Shown here piece after piece: positions 49,101-60,930 of a stretch of DNA of 64,000 nucleotides (positions are counted from its first letter, which is position 1; each line of letters opens with the position of its first letter). Origin of the DNA: Triglochin maritima. Its lineage: Eukaryota > Streptophyta > Magnoliopsida > Alismatales > Juncaginaceae. A model generated the notes under the pieces. That model was not told where the DNA came from and did no database searches. It saw nothing but the letters and a program-made list of their open reading frames with translations. Made by a program: the position numbers and the translations under genes. Where the stretch lies: positions 42,056,201-42,120,200 of the forward strand of contig OY821771.1 of NCBI GenBank assembly GCA_963682175.1. The letters run 5' to 3'.

Positions 49101-49371
49101 AACTGATCTCACCATGTGATGGAAAAGACATGTTTCGCAACATATATAGAACCCAACTACCAAGTTAAAACATGCATGGGAAGTAGATAATATAAGGGAA
49201 TCTAAACGGAAAACATGTTCTAAACAACATCATCCAAAATTCCAAAAGAAAAGGACAAAACAAAGTTTGATCAACTGTAAAGTGAGAATACCTGAAAGGC
49301 ATCAATCATGACAAGCAAATAGTTTGTCTTCTCCAAATTCTGGTGCCTTTTCCTACGAATTAAGTAAATAT
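46113..49371. other. intergenic, no supported gene
   Basis: AT-rich sequence with only short open frames without domain features on either strand. No TSD-bounded element was found by eye. Confidence 0.5.
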
Positions 49372-49381
49372 TTTCTATGGA

Positions 49382-49733
49382 TCGGATTAGAAATGAAGAC
49401 ATTCGTGAGAGAGTTGGAGTTGTTCCAATGGAAGAGAAAGTTATACAACACAGACTAAGATGGTTTGGACATGTACAAAGAAGACATATGGAGACACCTA
49501 TAAGAATATGAGTATTGAATCGGATCGAAAACACAAAAAAGAGACAGAAGTAGACCACGATTGACTTGGGAGGAAACGGTCAAAAGAAATCTAAAGAATG
49601 TTCCTTGGGAATTTGCATTGGATAGAAACACGTGGAAGAAGACGATTCACGTGCCTAAACTGTGACTCCTTAGAGTTTTATTTCTAACCTACCCCAACTA
49701 GTTTGGGATTAAAGACTTTGTTGTTGTTGTTTG
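49382..49733 (+). mobile_element. 5'-truncated LINE (reverse-transcriptase tail)
   Basis: The 10-base duplication TTTCTATGGA flanks it at 49372-49381 and 49734-49743. The start reads IRNEDIRERVGVVPMEEKVI and HRLRWFGHVQRR, and after frame changes RPRLTWEETVKRNLKN with FALDRNTWKKTIHVP, the conserved C-terminal end of plant LINE reverse transcriptases. It ends in TTGTTGTTGTTG, a simple-repeat tail rather than poly-A. Several frameshifts show it is dead. Confidence 0.88.
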
Positions 49734-49743
49734 TTTCTATGGA

Positions 49744-50387
49744 AGTTCTTCACCCAAAAAATGATATAGTTGTAGAGGTTAGAAAAGTATCAAAATACAT
49801 GCAATTTTCACTTCCATGGTCACTGCTGAATCTTGAAAAGTCAGTAACTTCACTGTCAAGAATGAACAAACATAATTTAGTTTGTAATGACCTTTGCAAG
49901 AGTTAGGAGATATTATAACTACATACTCAATCCACTAGAGGAATATTCAGTATTGTCTTTCTAATAACGACCTAAATTCTGATATCAACTCAAAAATACA
50001 TTACAATATTTACCAAAATTTTGCAAATTATTGTGTAGACAAAATCAAAGTCGTTCTTGTACCTATCAACAGTCAGACATCAACTTGGAAATACGTTTAC
50101 CAAGAAATTGAAAATAATTGTGTTGCCAAATTAAATAAGAAATAAGAATCCGATTATGTGTCTGCCCTAACAATCATATTTTTATAACCTACTTTTAGTA
50201 ATGTTCTTTGACTGCTAAGCTCTATGATTAGTTCATAAGGACATGAAGATAAGAAAGGAAGGAACGCCTTGGCCTACAAAATTGTGGTAATTGATATGGC
50301 ACAAGTTGTATAGCAGCACAATGCCAGAAATACAATTGTTCTTGACAACAAACATGTCATCATTTTTTGTTCATCGAGTGTTGGACT
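49744..50387. other. intergenic, no gene
   Basis: Nothing recognisable between the LINE tail and the hAT element. Confidence 0.5.
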
Positions 50388-50395
50388 ACTTCCAA

Positions 50396-51397
50396 CAGTG
50401 GCGGAGCCACATAGAGGGCAGGTGGGGCACCTGCCCACCCAGAGTTTTTAAAAAAAAAACCCAAATTTTGTTATGTTCAGTTCTATAGATTTAAGTGTAA
50501 TATCTAGAAGTTTGTGATATAATTGTTTAACTGTGGTTTAATTTGGGATTTGAGAGGGGTTCAAAAAATTGTCAAAAAATGATTTTATAGTCAATTTGAT
50601 TCAGATTGGGGACTTTGAAACTCTTTTGAACTACATTTGGAAGATAAGTTATAATCTTTTGGATTTGCATTGTTATGTAAGTTTGATATTTTTTTAGTTG
50701 AAAAATGAACATTGTATGGATTTTAGTTAGGTGTTATGAATGTTTGGGATTTAACTTTTTTGATTATGATGTGCAATCTTATTTTTCTAGTATAGTTATG
50801 GTTATTGACATGTTATATCTCACTTTGATACTGTCGAGTTCGTTTGTTGGCTGAAAATAGAATGAAAACTAAAAATAAACTAGCATTTATAGGAAACTTA
50901 TTCATCAAGGTCATTCTATACATAAGAGTCGTAGAATGAATAATAAATTTAAAGTCTACAATTCCATGAACGAAAATAGCAATGAGTATAAATAGTAACA
51001 ATTACTACAAAATTCTTTTATTATAATTTTAGGTTATATTTATACATTATTTTGCTTCCCCTATTTGTCTAAATTTTATCGATTTTAAACTTAAGAACGA
51101 ACATAGTCAATAAATCTTCCCAAACCACCTACTTTGTGTTTGGATATTGGAATTTGAGTTGTACGAATAAAATCAATTTAACTGATGTGTCGTGTTTTAT
51201 GGTTATCAAAATTTCTTTTGGATGTTTGAATTTTAATGTATTCATGTTTGGAAAAATGTTAATAATAGGAATGATATTTTCATTTTTTTGTTTTTTTAAT
51301 TAAATAATTTATTTAAAGTATCATTTTAAAGTTGTGGACCCTTCAAAAAAAATTGACTTCTGCCCCCACCCAAAATAAATTTCTGGATCCGCCCCTG
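50396..51397. mobile_element. hAT-type non-autonomous element, 1.0 kb
   Basis: The exact 8-base duplication ACTTCCAA lies at 50388-50395 and 51398-51405. The ends are CAGTGGCGGAGCCA and, inverted, CAGGGGCGGATCCAG. The AT-rich interior has no transposase. Confidence 0.9.
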
Positions 51398-51405
51398 ACT
51401 TCCAA

Positions 51406-52531
51406 CATTCATACATAAAACTCATACAATACGCTTGCACAAGCAACTCATACTGTAATACCTAATTAAATATCAATCACAAATTGTAAATAGAAAGCAT
51501 CCTCAAATTTCAGCTGGTAATCTCGCTGATAGGAATAGATATCCAAGCAGATCAGAACTCATGAGATTAACATGGGGGATGAATGAGAATTTTAGTTGCT
51601 TCTTCATCCTCTTAGAACATGTCATCGAAACTAAGAAAAGCACCCCTACCATCCCAATGCATAAGCACAATTTACAAATACAACAGAGTTTGTTGTGGAA
51701 AACAATGGTTAAACTAATTGTTCTGGGATAGTAAGATGCAGGTTTGATTGCAAGGTAAATGTAATATTAATGTATGAATAACATGATCAAGTAAAAGTTC
51801 TTTTTTGTTTCCATTCACTTTAACATATTCTACTGCGGGCTGCAAATTGAAAGACCCAAAGCATATGGTTTACATGATCACAGGCAACCAGTAAATTGAC
51901 AGATGGTATTTCTCATTACATAAAAAAGAAATTAATCTGATGTTTTCTAGAGAATGATAGAATTATAACTATTCAAATTAAATGGTAGACATTGGTAAAG
52001 AAGGTACTGCTGTTTTTTTCTACAAATACTGAAACAGTTAAATTTCATTTGCCATGTGAGTAAAAATCCTAAGAAATACATTTTAGTGCCTATTTTAGCG
52101 CCAAATATAACAAGAAAGAAATGAACAAATATAGCAAGAATCAAATTAGTTTCACTTACATGTTATTTCTTCAGGTTCAAGAAATGAAGATACCACATGA
52201 CAGTGGAGGTATCAGCATTATCTGCTAGATGCCTCCCTGTGTGGATGCTGATAGCAATCAGTACTTCACATATGCACTAAATCACAACAAAAAAGAAAAT
52301 GTATCAGTAACTAAATATATCTACATGAAGCAAATGTTGACACACCACAATTGACACTGAAGAGTGAAGAAAGGGTACATTAAACAAAAACAGCACTCAT
52401 AACATGGTGTATGTTGGTTGCCTGATTTACCAGCTGAGGAAGTCTCAGTCTTAGGTCAAATCAATCAAAAATATCCTGATTACACTACGATATACCGTAT
52501 GTCAAGCAATAATTTTAGACTTCCAAACAGG
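51406..52531. other. intergenic, no gene
   Basis: No recognisable coding region or repeat boundary. Confidence 0.5.
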
Positions 52532-52550
52532 CAAGACATACATAACAAAA

Positions 52551-52810
52551 CATCAACAACATCAACATAACCCCAATGCCTCAGAAGAGGCTCCCGCCTA
52601 AGCGAGGTAAGGGGGGGTCGGATGTACGCAACTCTACCACTGTAAAACAGTGAGGTTGTTTCCAATTGACCCAAATGATGCAAATGCAACTGACCATCTG
52701 CGATTCCACAATAAAAGAAATGCAGATCGTTTAAATAGCCCTTTGATATAGTCCATGATGCTTCCAATGTCAAAAAACAACTTAATCTTTGACACAGTGG
52801 AAATGGACAA
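52551..52810 (-). mobile_element. SINE-like retroposon, longer copy
   Basis: Flanked by CAAGACATACATAACAAAA (52532-52550) and the same 19 bases with one change (52811-52829). On the minus strand the last 160 bases match the copy at 62288-62450 almost base for base. The 3' half resembles plant Au/TS-like SINEs (TTGCGTACATCCGACC, GCGGGAGCCTC) and ends in a TTGATGTTGTTG tail. The first 100 bases have no counterpart in the other copy. Confidence 0.75.
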
Positions 52811-52829
52811 CAAGACATACATAATAAAA

Positions 52830-54150
52830 GAATAAAAAAAATTGAAGCCTCCTTTCCTACAAACATTTTTCCTCAGTAAAAACTGCAAACTAAAACCAGA
52901 CCTATTAGCTACAACAGTTGGATTTCAGTCATATATTGTAGGTCATAAACACTTTTAGCTCATACCCACTACGGGTTTTTTATCTGACTTCAAAATACAG
53001 ATTCCTATCATAAAATGTAGTACAGTTATTTGGATCTCAAATCATATCATATTTGCATCTTAATAAACAACTGATAATCCCTAGCCAATTCGATAGAACC
53101 AATTTTATCGGAAAATTCATTTATTTGTATAATAACACACACTTATGACAACCTATAACATGACAACATTCCACCAATCAAATGATAAGCAAGGCAACAT
53201 TTGCACAAGTTATTATTTGCAATTGAATTGAAGACATATTTGCACCATATTTACTTAATTTAGTATCTTTCATCTTCATGTAATGAGGTTTTCCAAACAA
53301 CACAGTATTTGTCGGTTTACATCAATGCTTTAGGGACTGAAAAAGGACCTGTAAATGTAATCATGTTTCATACAGTAAGCACAGATTTCATGTCGATTTT
53401 TAGCTACAGTTATACAAATGAAGGAGGCTACAGCATGGGGTAATGTCCATGTCTGTAAATGAAGGACCAGTCGATGGGAAAGTGTATGTCATAAGAATTA
53501 CCATGTTCTCATTAGCTTGAGTTTTAGATTAGAATCAAAACATGTTCTAGTGTTCTACCATCCTATTCTTCACCAAATTGTAGATGTAACTTGAAATTGA
53601 TGTTTAGTTGTGTTAGATCAATGTTTGCTGAATTGGAAATGTAAAATTTATTTTTGGTATTTAGAGGTCAAGTACTTGCTGTCAGAAACTGACATGGAGT
53701 TGGATTAACAGTTGCTATATTTCATTTTACTTCCTTCCCCACCCTACTTGCCCCTAATCTCCTTTTTTATTCCTTAAGTTGAGGTCTTTATTGACTAATC
53801 AGTAAGAAATATTGCACTACTCAGATCAAACTTATATGACACTTAATAATAAGATATAATATATGAAATAACATTTTCATTGCAAGCAATCTTCTGCAAT
53901 ACAAAGAACAAAGCCACGCAAGCAGATACATTATCTTTGCCAGTTTTCATCAATTGTTATTTGGTACTAGGTCCAAGAAGATACTAACCTTTTTCAGGTA
54001 AGCATTTGACAGCATCCATCCCAGCATGGATTTAACAAGTAGAGAATTTCCTGAAAGAACCGTTTCAGTTCATTTAGTGCAGTAGCGGAGGCATCTCAAA
54101 GAGAAACTTTCTTTCTGCTATGCAATTCTGCGACCAGACAATTTCAGAAT
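52830..54150. other. downstream region of the PPR gene, no other gene
   Basis: AT-rich, no gene seen. The part next to 54151 is probably the 3' untranslated region of the PPR gene. Confidence 0.5.
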
Positions 54151-56631
54151 TCAGACAATAACTGAAGCTAAATCAGACTCATTTATATTGTGACCAACTT
54201 CTCCAATCAATTTTGTTAGTCCATCTAATGTTGAATTAATCAAATTTACATCTTCATGTCTTTTATCCCGAGAAAGAAACAAGTGTGCCTCGTTTTTCAG
54301 CTCAATCCAACTGTGTCCTGGTTCTTTAACTACTCCACTGTCATCCATTTTGTTCCTCAGCTTCTCCACTTCACCCCACAGTCCTTTGGAGGCAAAAATA
54401 TTTGACAACAAAATATAAGATCCACTGTCTTTTGGCTCCATTAATATTGCCATTTTAGCTGCATACTTCCCTAAAGCAACATTACCAAATACTTTACATG
54501 CACCAAGAAAACTCCTCCAAATAATTGCAGATGGTTCAACCGGCATTTGCTCAATGAATTCCTTAGCCTCATTCAGTCTACCTGCTCGGCCTAAAATACC
54601 TACTACACAAGCATAATGCTCCATACCTGGTTCAATTTCGAAAACAGCCTTCATTGAGTTGAAATGTAGAAGTCCAGAATCAACAAGACCAACATGACTG
54701 CAAGCGGACAATACTCCAAGGAATGTTACAGAATTGGGTACTATTTCCAATTGTTGCATTTGACGGAACAATTTAAGTGCTTCCTCAGCATGTCCATGAT
54801 CCGCATATCTACATATCATGGAATTCCAACAGATAGTATCTCTGCCAGCTGTCACATCAAATACCTTCCTTGCATCTTTGATACTTCCACATTTGGCATA
54901 CATGTCTATAAGGGCATTTGAGACATGACGATCAAATTCAACTCCCAATTTAATTATCTGACTATGGAATTGTGAACCATGTAAGAAACTTGCAAGATTA
55001 CTGGCAGCTGTTATTAGTGCAACAAAGGTAAATTCATTGTGTTTTGTTCTTGTAAGAGAAAGTTCTTTGTATAAATTGAGAGCCTTTTCACCTTCTTCAT
55101 TTTTTACATAACCAAGGATCATAGCATTCCATACTACAAGATCTCGGTCTTTCATTTCCTCAAACACAATCCTTGCTTCATTAATACATGAACACTTAGA
55201 GTAGACATCAACAAGCGCACTCCCACTGTATAGATCCAATGACTCTCCGGATTTGATTAGAAGTCCATGGACTTGCTTGCTTATATTTGCGTCACCTTTT
55301 GATGACGATACACCAAGTAGGCTGACGAATGTCAAGAGACTTGGACACAATGATCTGGATCTCATTCTATTGAAAAGCCTAACTGACTCTACAATATTTT
55401 CTTGACTTGCATATCCTTCAATTATAGCATTGAAAGAAACTGTATTGTGTTCGTCCATAAAATCAAAGAAAATTCTCGCATCAACCAAGGAATCACATTT
55501 AGCATACATATCAACAAGGCCATTCTTAACGTATTCGTCAATCTCCAGATTAACCTTGATAACATACGCATGTACTTGCTTTCCTTGATGCAATGCCATC
55601 AAGGAACCACATGAAGTCATCACGGTGGTGCACGCAAATGCATCTGGCAACCAACCCAACCGACTCATTTCCGCAAACAACTTAATTGCCTCAAAATCGC
55701 ATGAATTTTGCATATAACCTGCAATCATCGTGGTCCAAGAGACTAGATTTCTGAAAGGCATCCTATCAAACAGAACACGAGCAGTCTTTACTCGGCAACA
55801 CTTCGAGTAAAAATCCACAAAAACATTATTCACTGAAACATCCAATTCCACTCCATTCCGATACAAATACCCATGCACTTGCCTCCCGCCATGGTAAGAA
55901 CACAGAGAAGCACAAGCACTCATGACACTCGAAATAACAAACTTATCAGGACACAAACCCGTCTCCATCATCCTATCAAAAAAACATAATGAAATATCAC
56001 TCCTCCCAACTTGTGAATATCCAACAATGATTGCAGTCCAAGTGACTGAGTTCCTAACCGGGAGCTCGTCAAACACCAGTGTAGCATCATCCATCCTACC
56101 AACCTTAGTATACAAACCAACCAAAGAAGTCCCTACATAAACATCCGACTTGAACCCTGCTTTCACAACCAAACCATGAACTTGCGTAGCAAACCCCACG
56201 TCCCTCAACTGCCCGCAAGCGCGAAAAACGCTAGCAATCACAAACTCGTTCGGGCACTCAGACACCGACCTCCGAAAACACGAAAACAACCCAAACGCCT
56301 CTTCCGGAAGGCAACCTTGGGCGTACATCGAAATGACAGTCGACCAAGAGATCAAATTCTTCTGGGTCATTCTGTCGAACACCTTCCGGGCCTCGATGAT
56401 GAGGCCCGACTTGGAGTAGGAGTTGAGGAGGATGTTGGTTAGGAAGACGTCGGAGGTGTAGCCCGAGGTGAGGAGGCGGGAGTGGAGGGTACGGAGATTG
56501 GAGTGGTGGGATTGGGTTGGCGGGCATGATTGGAGAAGGGTTGCGAGGTCTTGCTTGGTGGTGAAAGGTTTGGGGAGAGTGAGGGAGTGGAGTCTGGAGA
56601 GGATTTGCGTTTGAGTGGGATGTTGTCTCAT
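54151..56631 (-). CDS. PLS/E-class pentatricopeptide repeat protein, 826 residues
   Basis: An intronless frame from the first in-frame ATG (56631, MRQHPTQTQILSRL) to a TAA at 54151. The open frame extends further upstream but without an ATG. The N-terminus is basic and hydroxylated, suiting an organelle presequence. From about residue 45 the protein is a near-continuous run of P, L and S repeats (for example VFLTNILLNSYSKSG, NLISWSTVISMYAQG). It ends in an E-type domain (PSAIIWRSFLGACKVFGN, GVVKEPGHSWIELKNEAHLF) without a DYW domain. Such proteins bind organellar RNA and often guide C-to-U editing. The layout and C-terminus resemble Arabidopsis At4g39530. The RNA target is unknown. A three-codon upstream frame (56640-56629) overlaps the start as ATGA. 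Confidence 0.92.
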   Translation of the reverse strand: MRQHPTQTQILSRLHSLTLPKPFTTKQDLATLLQSCPPTQSHHSNLRTLHSRLLTSGYTSDVFLTNILLNSYSKSGLIIEARKVFDRMTQKNLISWSTVISMYAQGCLPEEAFGLFSCFRRSVSECPNEFVIASVFRACGQLRDVGFATQVHGLVVKAGFKSDVYVGTSLVGLYTKVGRMDDATLVFDELPVRNSVTWTAIIVGYSQVGRSDISLCFFDRMMETGLCPDKFVISSVMSACASLCSYHGGRQVHGYLYRNGVELDVSVNNVFVDFYSKCCRVKTARVLFDRMPFRNLVSWTTMIAGYMQNSCDFEAIKLFAEMSRLGWLPDAFACTTVMTSCGSLMALHQGKQVHAYVIKVNLEIDEYVKNGLVDMYAKCDSLVDARIFFDFMDEHNTVSFNAIIEGYASQENIVESVRLFNRMRSRSLCPSLLTFVSLLGVSSSKGDANISKQVHGLLIKSGESLDLYSGSALVDVYSKCSCINEARIVFEEMKDRDLVVWNAMILGYVKNEEGEKALNLYKELSLTRTKHNEFTFVALITAASNLASFLHGSQFHSQIIKLGVEFDRHVSNALIDMYAKCGSIKDARKVFDVTAGRDTICWNSMICRYADHGHAEEALKLFRQMQQLEIVPNSVTFLGVLSACSHVGLVDSGLLHFNSMKAVFEIEPGMEHYACVVGILGRAGRLNEAKEFIEQMPVEPSAIIWRSFLGACKVFGNVALGKYAAKMAILMEPKDSGSYILLSNIFASKGLWGEVEKLRNKMDDSGVVKEPGHSWIELKNEAHLFLSRDKRHEDVNLINSTLDGLTKLIGEVGHNINESDLASVIV

Positions 56632-56640
56632 GAGTGCATG

Positions 56641-57660
56641 ATTCGGTTGGAACAAGACAGACCACTCACTGCTCGGAGGAAATTTAGTTATAGATCGATG
56701 TCTACCGACCTGTCTTTGCTAATCCAAACGAAATGTGATTTTTGATGCTTCACTTCGCTTTACAATTTCCAACACAAAAATCAGGATTTTTATTATTATC
56801 CTGTTTGCTTTTTAGTTAAGTTGAGCGGGATATAAATCTAACTTTCACCGTCATGACAACAATCATAATTTGTGGGATATAAATCTAATTTCCGCTGCCT
56901 TAAGAACCCATAATTGGTAAAATATTAGGTCCTCGATCAACTTTGATAAATAAAATTAACAGCTAACACTTATAAAAAAATAAACTTAAGAAGCTAAATG
57001 GCAGCTGAGGAAGTTGGGGAAGATTTAGAAGTCAGGTCCATTTTCATGCAAATCACCAGAATTCGGAATGGTATGAAAATGCATATTTTGATAAAGGTAG
57101 GGAAAATAATTTATTTTTTGGATTAGAAAAAAAAAGGTAAGCTCCATGAAACTCGATTTCCTTTAGTTTTTTTTAGCGAAAGCAGGGAGTTCATGTCTAA
57201 TATAAATTCTAAAAAACTTTAAGACTAGTGTAACTCAAGTTCCAAAATTTTTAAGATTTTCTACGAATCAATCATCTAAGAAGTCTAATCCTCATTTTGG
57301 GTGTCAATAGTTCGAAGGAAAGACAAAAAAATTGGAATTCTAGTTTCCTGAATTCTCTTCACTTTGATGGAAAGTTTAGAATCCGACTTTCAAAACTTCG
57401 TTAAGTTATTCTACAAATCAATCGACAGAATTCCTTTGTTTACTTTTCACATTATTTTCCTAGAAACTAATTGCAACCTATGGTTATTTGAGTTTTTTTT
57501 AACAAAAACTTACAAAATTGCTAAACGTGGTTCCAAAATTACTTGAATCGTCTGTGCGAATTACCGTTTTGTCTTTCTCTCATTTCTACTTATATATCTA
57601 TTCATTTCACTCTTCTACCACCACTCTCTCTTCATATTCCTCTCATAATCATCAAAAACA
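56641..57660. other. PPR promoter side and intergenic DNA
   Basis: No gene is visible. 57215-57270 and 57370-57425 carry loosely similar stretches (TTCTACRAATCAATC). Confidence 0.4.
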
Positions 57661-58399
57661 ATGTCTTGGAGGTCAGAAAGTGAGTCAACGGACGCCCCGG
57701 TGCACTCGAATCTGGTAAAATATCTCATTTATTTCAAGTTTTAAAAAAACATTTTTGGGGTGGTCGTCCCCCCCCCCCCCCCCCCCCTCACGGAATCGGC
57801 GTCTCCCGCAGATGCCCCTCAATTTTTTTAAATTAGTTATAAGTAATCATTAGTAAATATAATTAGTATTAATTGGTAATTAGTTAAAAATAATTAATAA
57901 TTTTCTTAATTTAGATGCTTAAATCCATTTAACAACATTTTATTTCTAATTAATTAATAATCACCGAGTTACCGTGAATGAAGAGGAAAATTCATACATT
58001 TATGTGTTGTACATGCTTACGAAGATGATTCAGGACTTCGTCATCCACGTAGACGAGGTATGTCTATTTCGGTTAGGAGGGAGAGAGATAGTGTACGTCG
58101 TCGTCAGACACGTGATGATTCTTTCGACGACGAGGAGGATTCGAATGAGGTGGAGAATGACGACGATGGGGGTCGGTATGGGTTGGAGCGAGAGGAGCAG
58201 TATGGTAGATGACGGGGGTGACATTGTAGTTCTTCTGCTGAGTGGGTAATTCGGAATGGTAAAGGTGGTAGGTTTGGATTATAAGGACCAGATGCCGAAC
58301 GAGGAGACGAGATCTGCATGTGTAGGTTGGGATGACTTCATACAGACGTGGAACAGACAGTTGGGCATTTCCGACCACTATTCAGATGATGAGTTGTAG
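57661..58399 (+). pseudogene. unassigned transposon-like gene remnant
   Basis: The ATG at 57661 (MSWRSESESTDAPVHSN) starts a short frame. After an AT-rich gap, 58035-58215 encodes a charged segment (RRERDSVRRRQTRDDSFDDE, then EDSNEVENDDDGGRYGLE) that stops at a TGA. Another frame (58260-58399) continues with VGWDDFIQTWNRQLGISDHY to TAG. It looks like a broken gene with frame changes. I do not recognise the family; a transposon accessory gene is a guess. Confidence 0.3.
57768..57787 (+). repeat. uninterrupted run of 20 C
   Basis: A homopolymer inside the remnant at 57661-58399. On the complementary strand it is a G20 tract. The length may be inexact in the assembly. Confidence 0.9.
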
Positions 58400-58719
58400 T
58401 CGGCTTGTACCTTATTTACTTTATTATTTGTTGAACTCTTACTATTTGTATTTGTATTTGCTTACTTGTTTTACTCTTATTATTTATTTCCGACGAACAT
58501 ATCTTCTTCTTATTTGTTATATTGGATGCATTTTAAATTTGAAATCTGATAAAAAACGAAAAGAAAGCAAAATGAACATATTACACATTAAAAGCACAGT
58601 AATTTAACCAATACATTACAAATTACAATCAAAATCTACTACGCAACTGGTGTCAATATGCTCTCCTACTTTCGTACTCCACCTCCCATCCAAGAACAGT
58701 CTCGTCTCGCATTTGAAAT

Positions 58720-60030
58720 CACAGGGTCTGTTTAATCGTTTTAAATACCGCAAGTGCACGGCCACGTTGAAGCGGTGGCAAGTACGGGTCGATCCTCAGA
58801 GAGGTGAGTAGCCTCTGGGTTTTCAGAAATCAAGTGATACCAAAAAGGGAGAAGAGTTTGTCTATGCTAATCTACACTACACTAAACTACTAAGAAGAAA
58901 AATGCAAAGTAAAGCAACTAACGATTACTTTGAATCAAAACTAAAAGAATGTAAAACTAAGGTGGAATCAAGAAGAGAAAGACCCCTAAGGGTGAAGTGT
59001 GTGTGCACACATGTAAAAAATGGTGAAGAATTCATTCTATAGGCACAAATCTAGGTAGTGTTTTCATGCATATGAAGTGTCTAAAGGTTATGGCAAAACC
59101 TATCAATTCATTCACTAACCTAGTTGATTAACATTCATATACACAAACTGGTTATTTCAGAACCTAACAAGTATGTGAGGTGTCTAAGATGTGTGGCAAA
59201 ATCAATCAAGTGTAGTATTCTACTCTAACAAGCAAGCATACATTCACATTTATCAACACAATCAAAATATAAAGCATTCATATCAATTCTTTAATGCATG
59301 TATAAACATCATCTCCACCCCCAAAGGGGGATGAATCTACTCACTATACATTATTCTAACAATTAAACTAAAGAAGAAAAGAAACATTCTAACTACTTTA
59401 GCCTACAATCAAAGAAATAAAGCTAAACTAAGCATGCATAAAGAAACAACATAAGAACAAAACAATGGAAAATTTATTTTATTAAATGACTCACATCACT
59501 AGCAACATTCTTCTTCACCTTGAGATTTTGCTACAAGGCTTACTCCAAGTAGAGAGAATGTCACCAAGCAATTGGTGATTACAATAGAAGGTGAAGAGTT
59601 CTATTTATAGTCATGGAAAAAGGTAATCCTGGACAATCCCCCGGTATGGGACTAAACAAATACAAAAAATAGACTAAATACGCTCTAATACACGACCCAC
59701 ACAAATCTTAGCGGATCCGAACCAAAAGAGACCGCCAATTAGCAGTCTACAGTGTTCGGATCGCTCTGGATTTTCTTCTGTCCTTTTCTGAATGGTTTGA
59801 CTTGTCTTTGATGCATCTACTTCGCTTGTTGGAGCTCCGACCCGAATAGAATTGTCAAAATACTCCCCATGATGGTGTGAAGTATTCTTGTTTGCTCATT
59901 GGTCCTTCGATCTTACGTTCAGGTCCTTCGATCTTGCATCTTAGTCATTGAGACACTCAACTCAGACATTTTTCATGCTTTTAGGTCCTTTTATGCATCT
60001 TCTCTTCAAACCTGTTTATTTCTGAAATTC
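58720..60030. repeat. probable non-coding dispersed repeat
   Basis: Starts near TACCGCAAGTGCACGGCCAC and CGGGTCGATCCTCAGAGAGG, a phrase that recurs in dispersed plant repeats of LTR type. The remainder is A-rich, with no gene. The ends and TSD were not found, so the class is open. Confidence 0.35.
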
Positions 60031-60044
60031 AAACATAAAAAGCG

Positions 60045-60481
60045 TCACGTAGCATTGTTTAGGTGAAATATAATGGATATAAGATACAGATGTAAGTATG
60101 AAATGATGTCAATTAGGGTCGTTATAGGAGGTACTGGAAATCCCTCAGTTAATTCTAAGCGAGTATAATGTCTACAATAATCAACTCTTTGTTTGGCTTC
60201 GTTATGGTAGACGGACTCTCCAAATGTAGCAATGTAATACATTTATTCATGTCATTGATTGTTGGAAATAAATGTGGACTTACAAAAAACTCACTGTAAT
60301 TTGCCTCATCATCACATAAATCTTGCAACGAAACCTGAAATAATTTAAAATAACACAACATAATTTTTTTTAAAGGGGTCCTAGCCAGAGGGCCCCGCCA
60401 TGGGGGCAGTGGCTTAGACAGACGTCTGTGACAAAAAAATGCTGAACTTAATTCACCAGATCTAGACGTTTCGCTAGACAT
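60045..60481 (-). other. unassigned possible exons
   Basis: The minus strand from 60481 reads MSSETSRSGELSSAFFCHRR, then runs into a pyrimidine tract and AG near 60335, followed by VSLQDLCDDEANYSEFFVSP. This could be two exons of an unknown gene or of a repeat. No family is recognised and no further exons are seen. Confidence 0.2.
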
Positions 60482-60678
60482 TTTCGTTGTGTTGGTACTG
60501 GTAAAGTGAGGAAAACTTAGACAAAAGTATAGTTTAAAAGACGTAACGAAATTGATATTAAATGGATCGTGAAAACCAAAATGTAATTAGAACGATTTAA
60601 GTAAAAATTGAAAAACAAATAGTAATTCTCAAAACTCATGCCTTGAAAAGAACTCGTCCCACACTTTGACTCGACTTG

Positions 60679-60687
60679 TTTATTTAT
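60679..60687 (+). promoter_or_regulatory. putative TATA-like box
   Basis: TTTATTTAT lies about 95 bases before the ATG at 60778, with CCAAT just after it. It supports starting translation at 60778 rather than at the in-frame ATG at 60676, which would precede the box. Confidence 0.35.
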
Positions 60688-60777
60688 CCAATCCAACTAA
60701 TAAAAACCGAACCATTCCCTCCACACACCCCTTTCCTCCAACTGCTATCCACTCTTGCTCTCCTCTCCAGCCCAGCC

Positions 60778-60930
60778 ATGACCACCACCACTCCATTCTC
60801 CTCCCCTATCCCTCTTCCTCTCTTCCTCTTCTCCGCATCCCCCAAGAGATTCCACAGAATCGCTGCCGCGGCCACTTCTTCCGCCGCTCCAGGTGTTGAC
60901 CTCGCTTCTCTCCGCTCCGCCATCGACCAG
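60778..60930 (+). CDS. first exon of a probable plastid-targeted protein (partial gene)
   Basis: 51 codons from ATG to a GT donor at 60931 (phase 0). The product starts MTTTTPFSSPIPLPLFLFSA and runs through SPKRFHRIAAAATSSAAPGV to DLASLRSAIDQ. It is rich in Ser, Thr and Ala, with basic residues and no acids until the end, which is a chloroplast transit peptide pattern. The last 12 residues resemble the mature start of the plant chloroplast FtsH-like, ATP-dependent zinc metalloprotease-like family (VDL-LRSAI followed by KKDS in relatives), but that is from memory and weak. No second exon was found in the following 3 kb. The first intron is therefore long, or the gene is cut. Confidence 0.5.

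Noticed and set aside
52480..52866. Minus-strand open frames of 128 and 84 codons
   Set aside because: They translate the SINE-like retroposon and its flanks.
56258..56665. A 135-codon minus-strand frame at the PPR start
   Set aside because: It is an out-of-frame shadow of the PPR gene.
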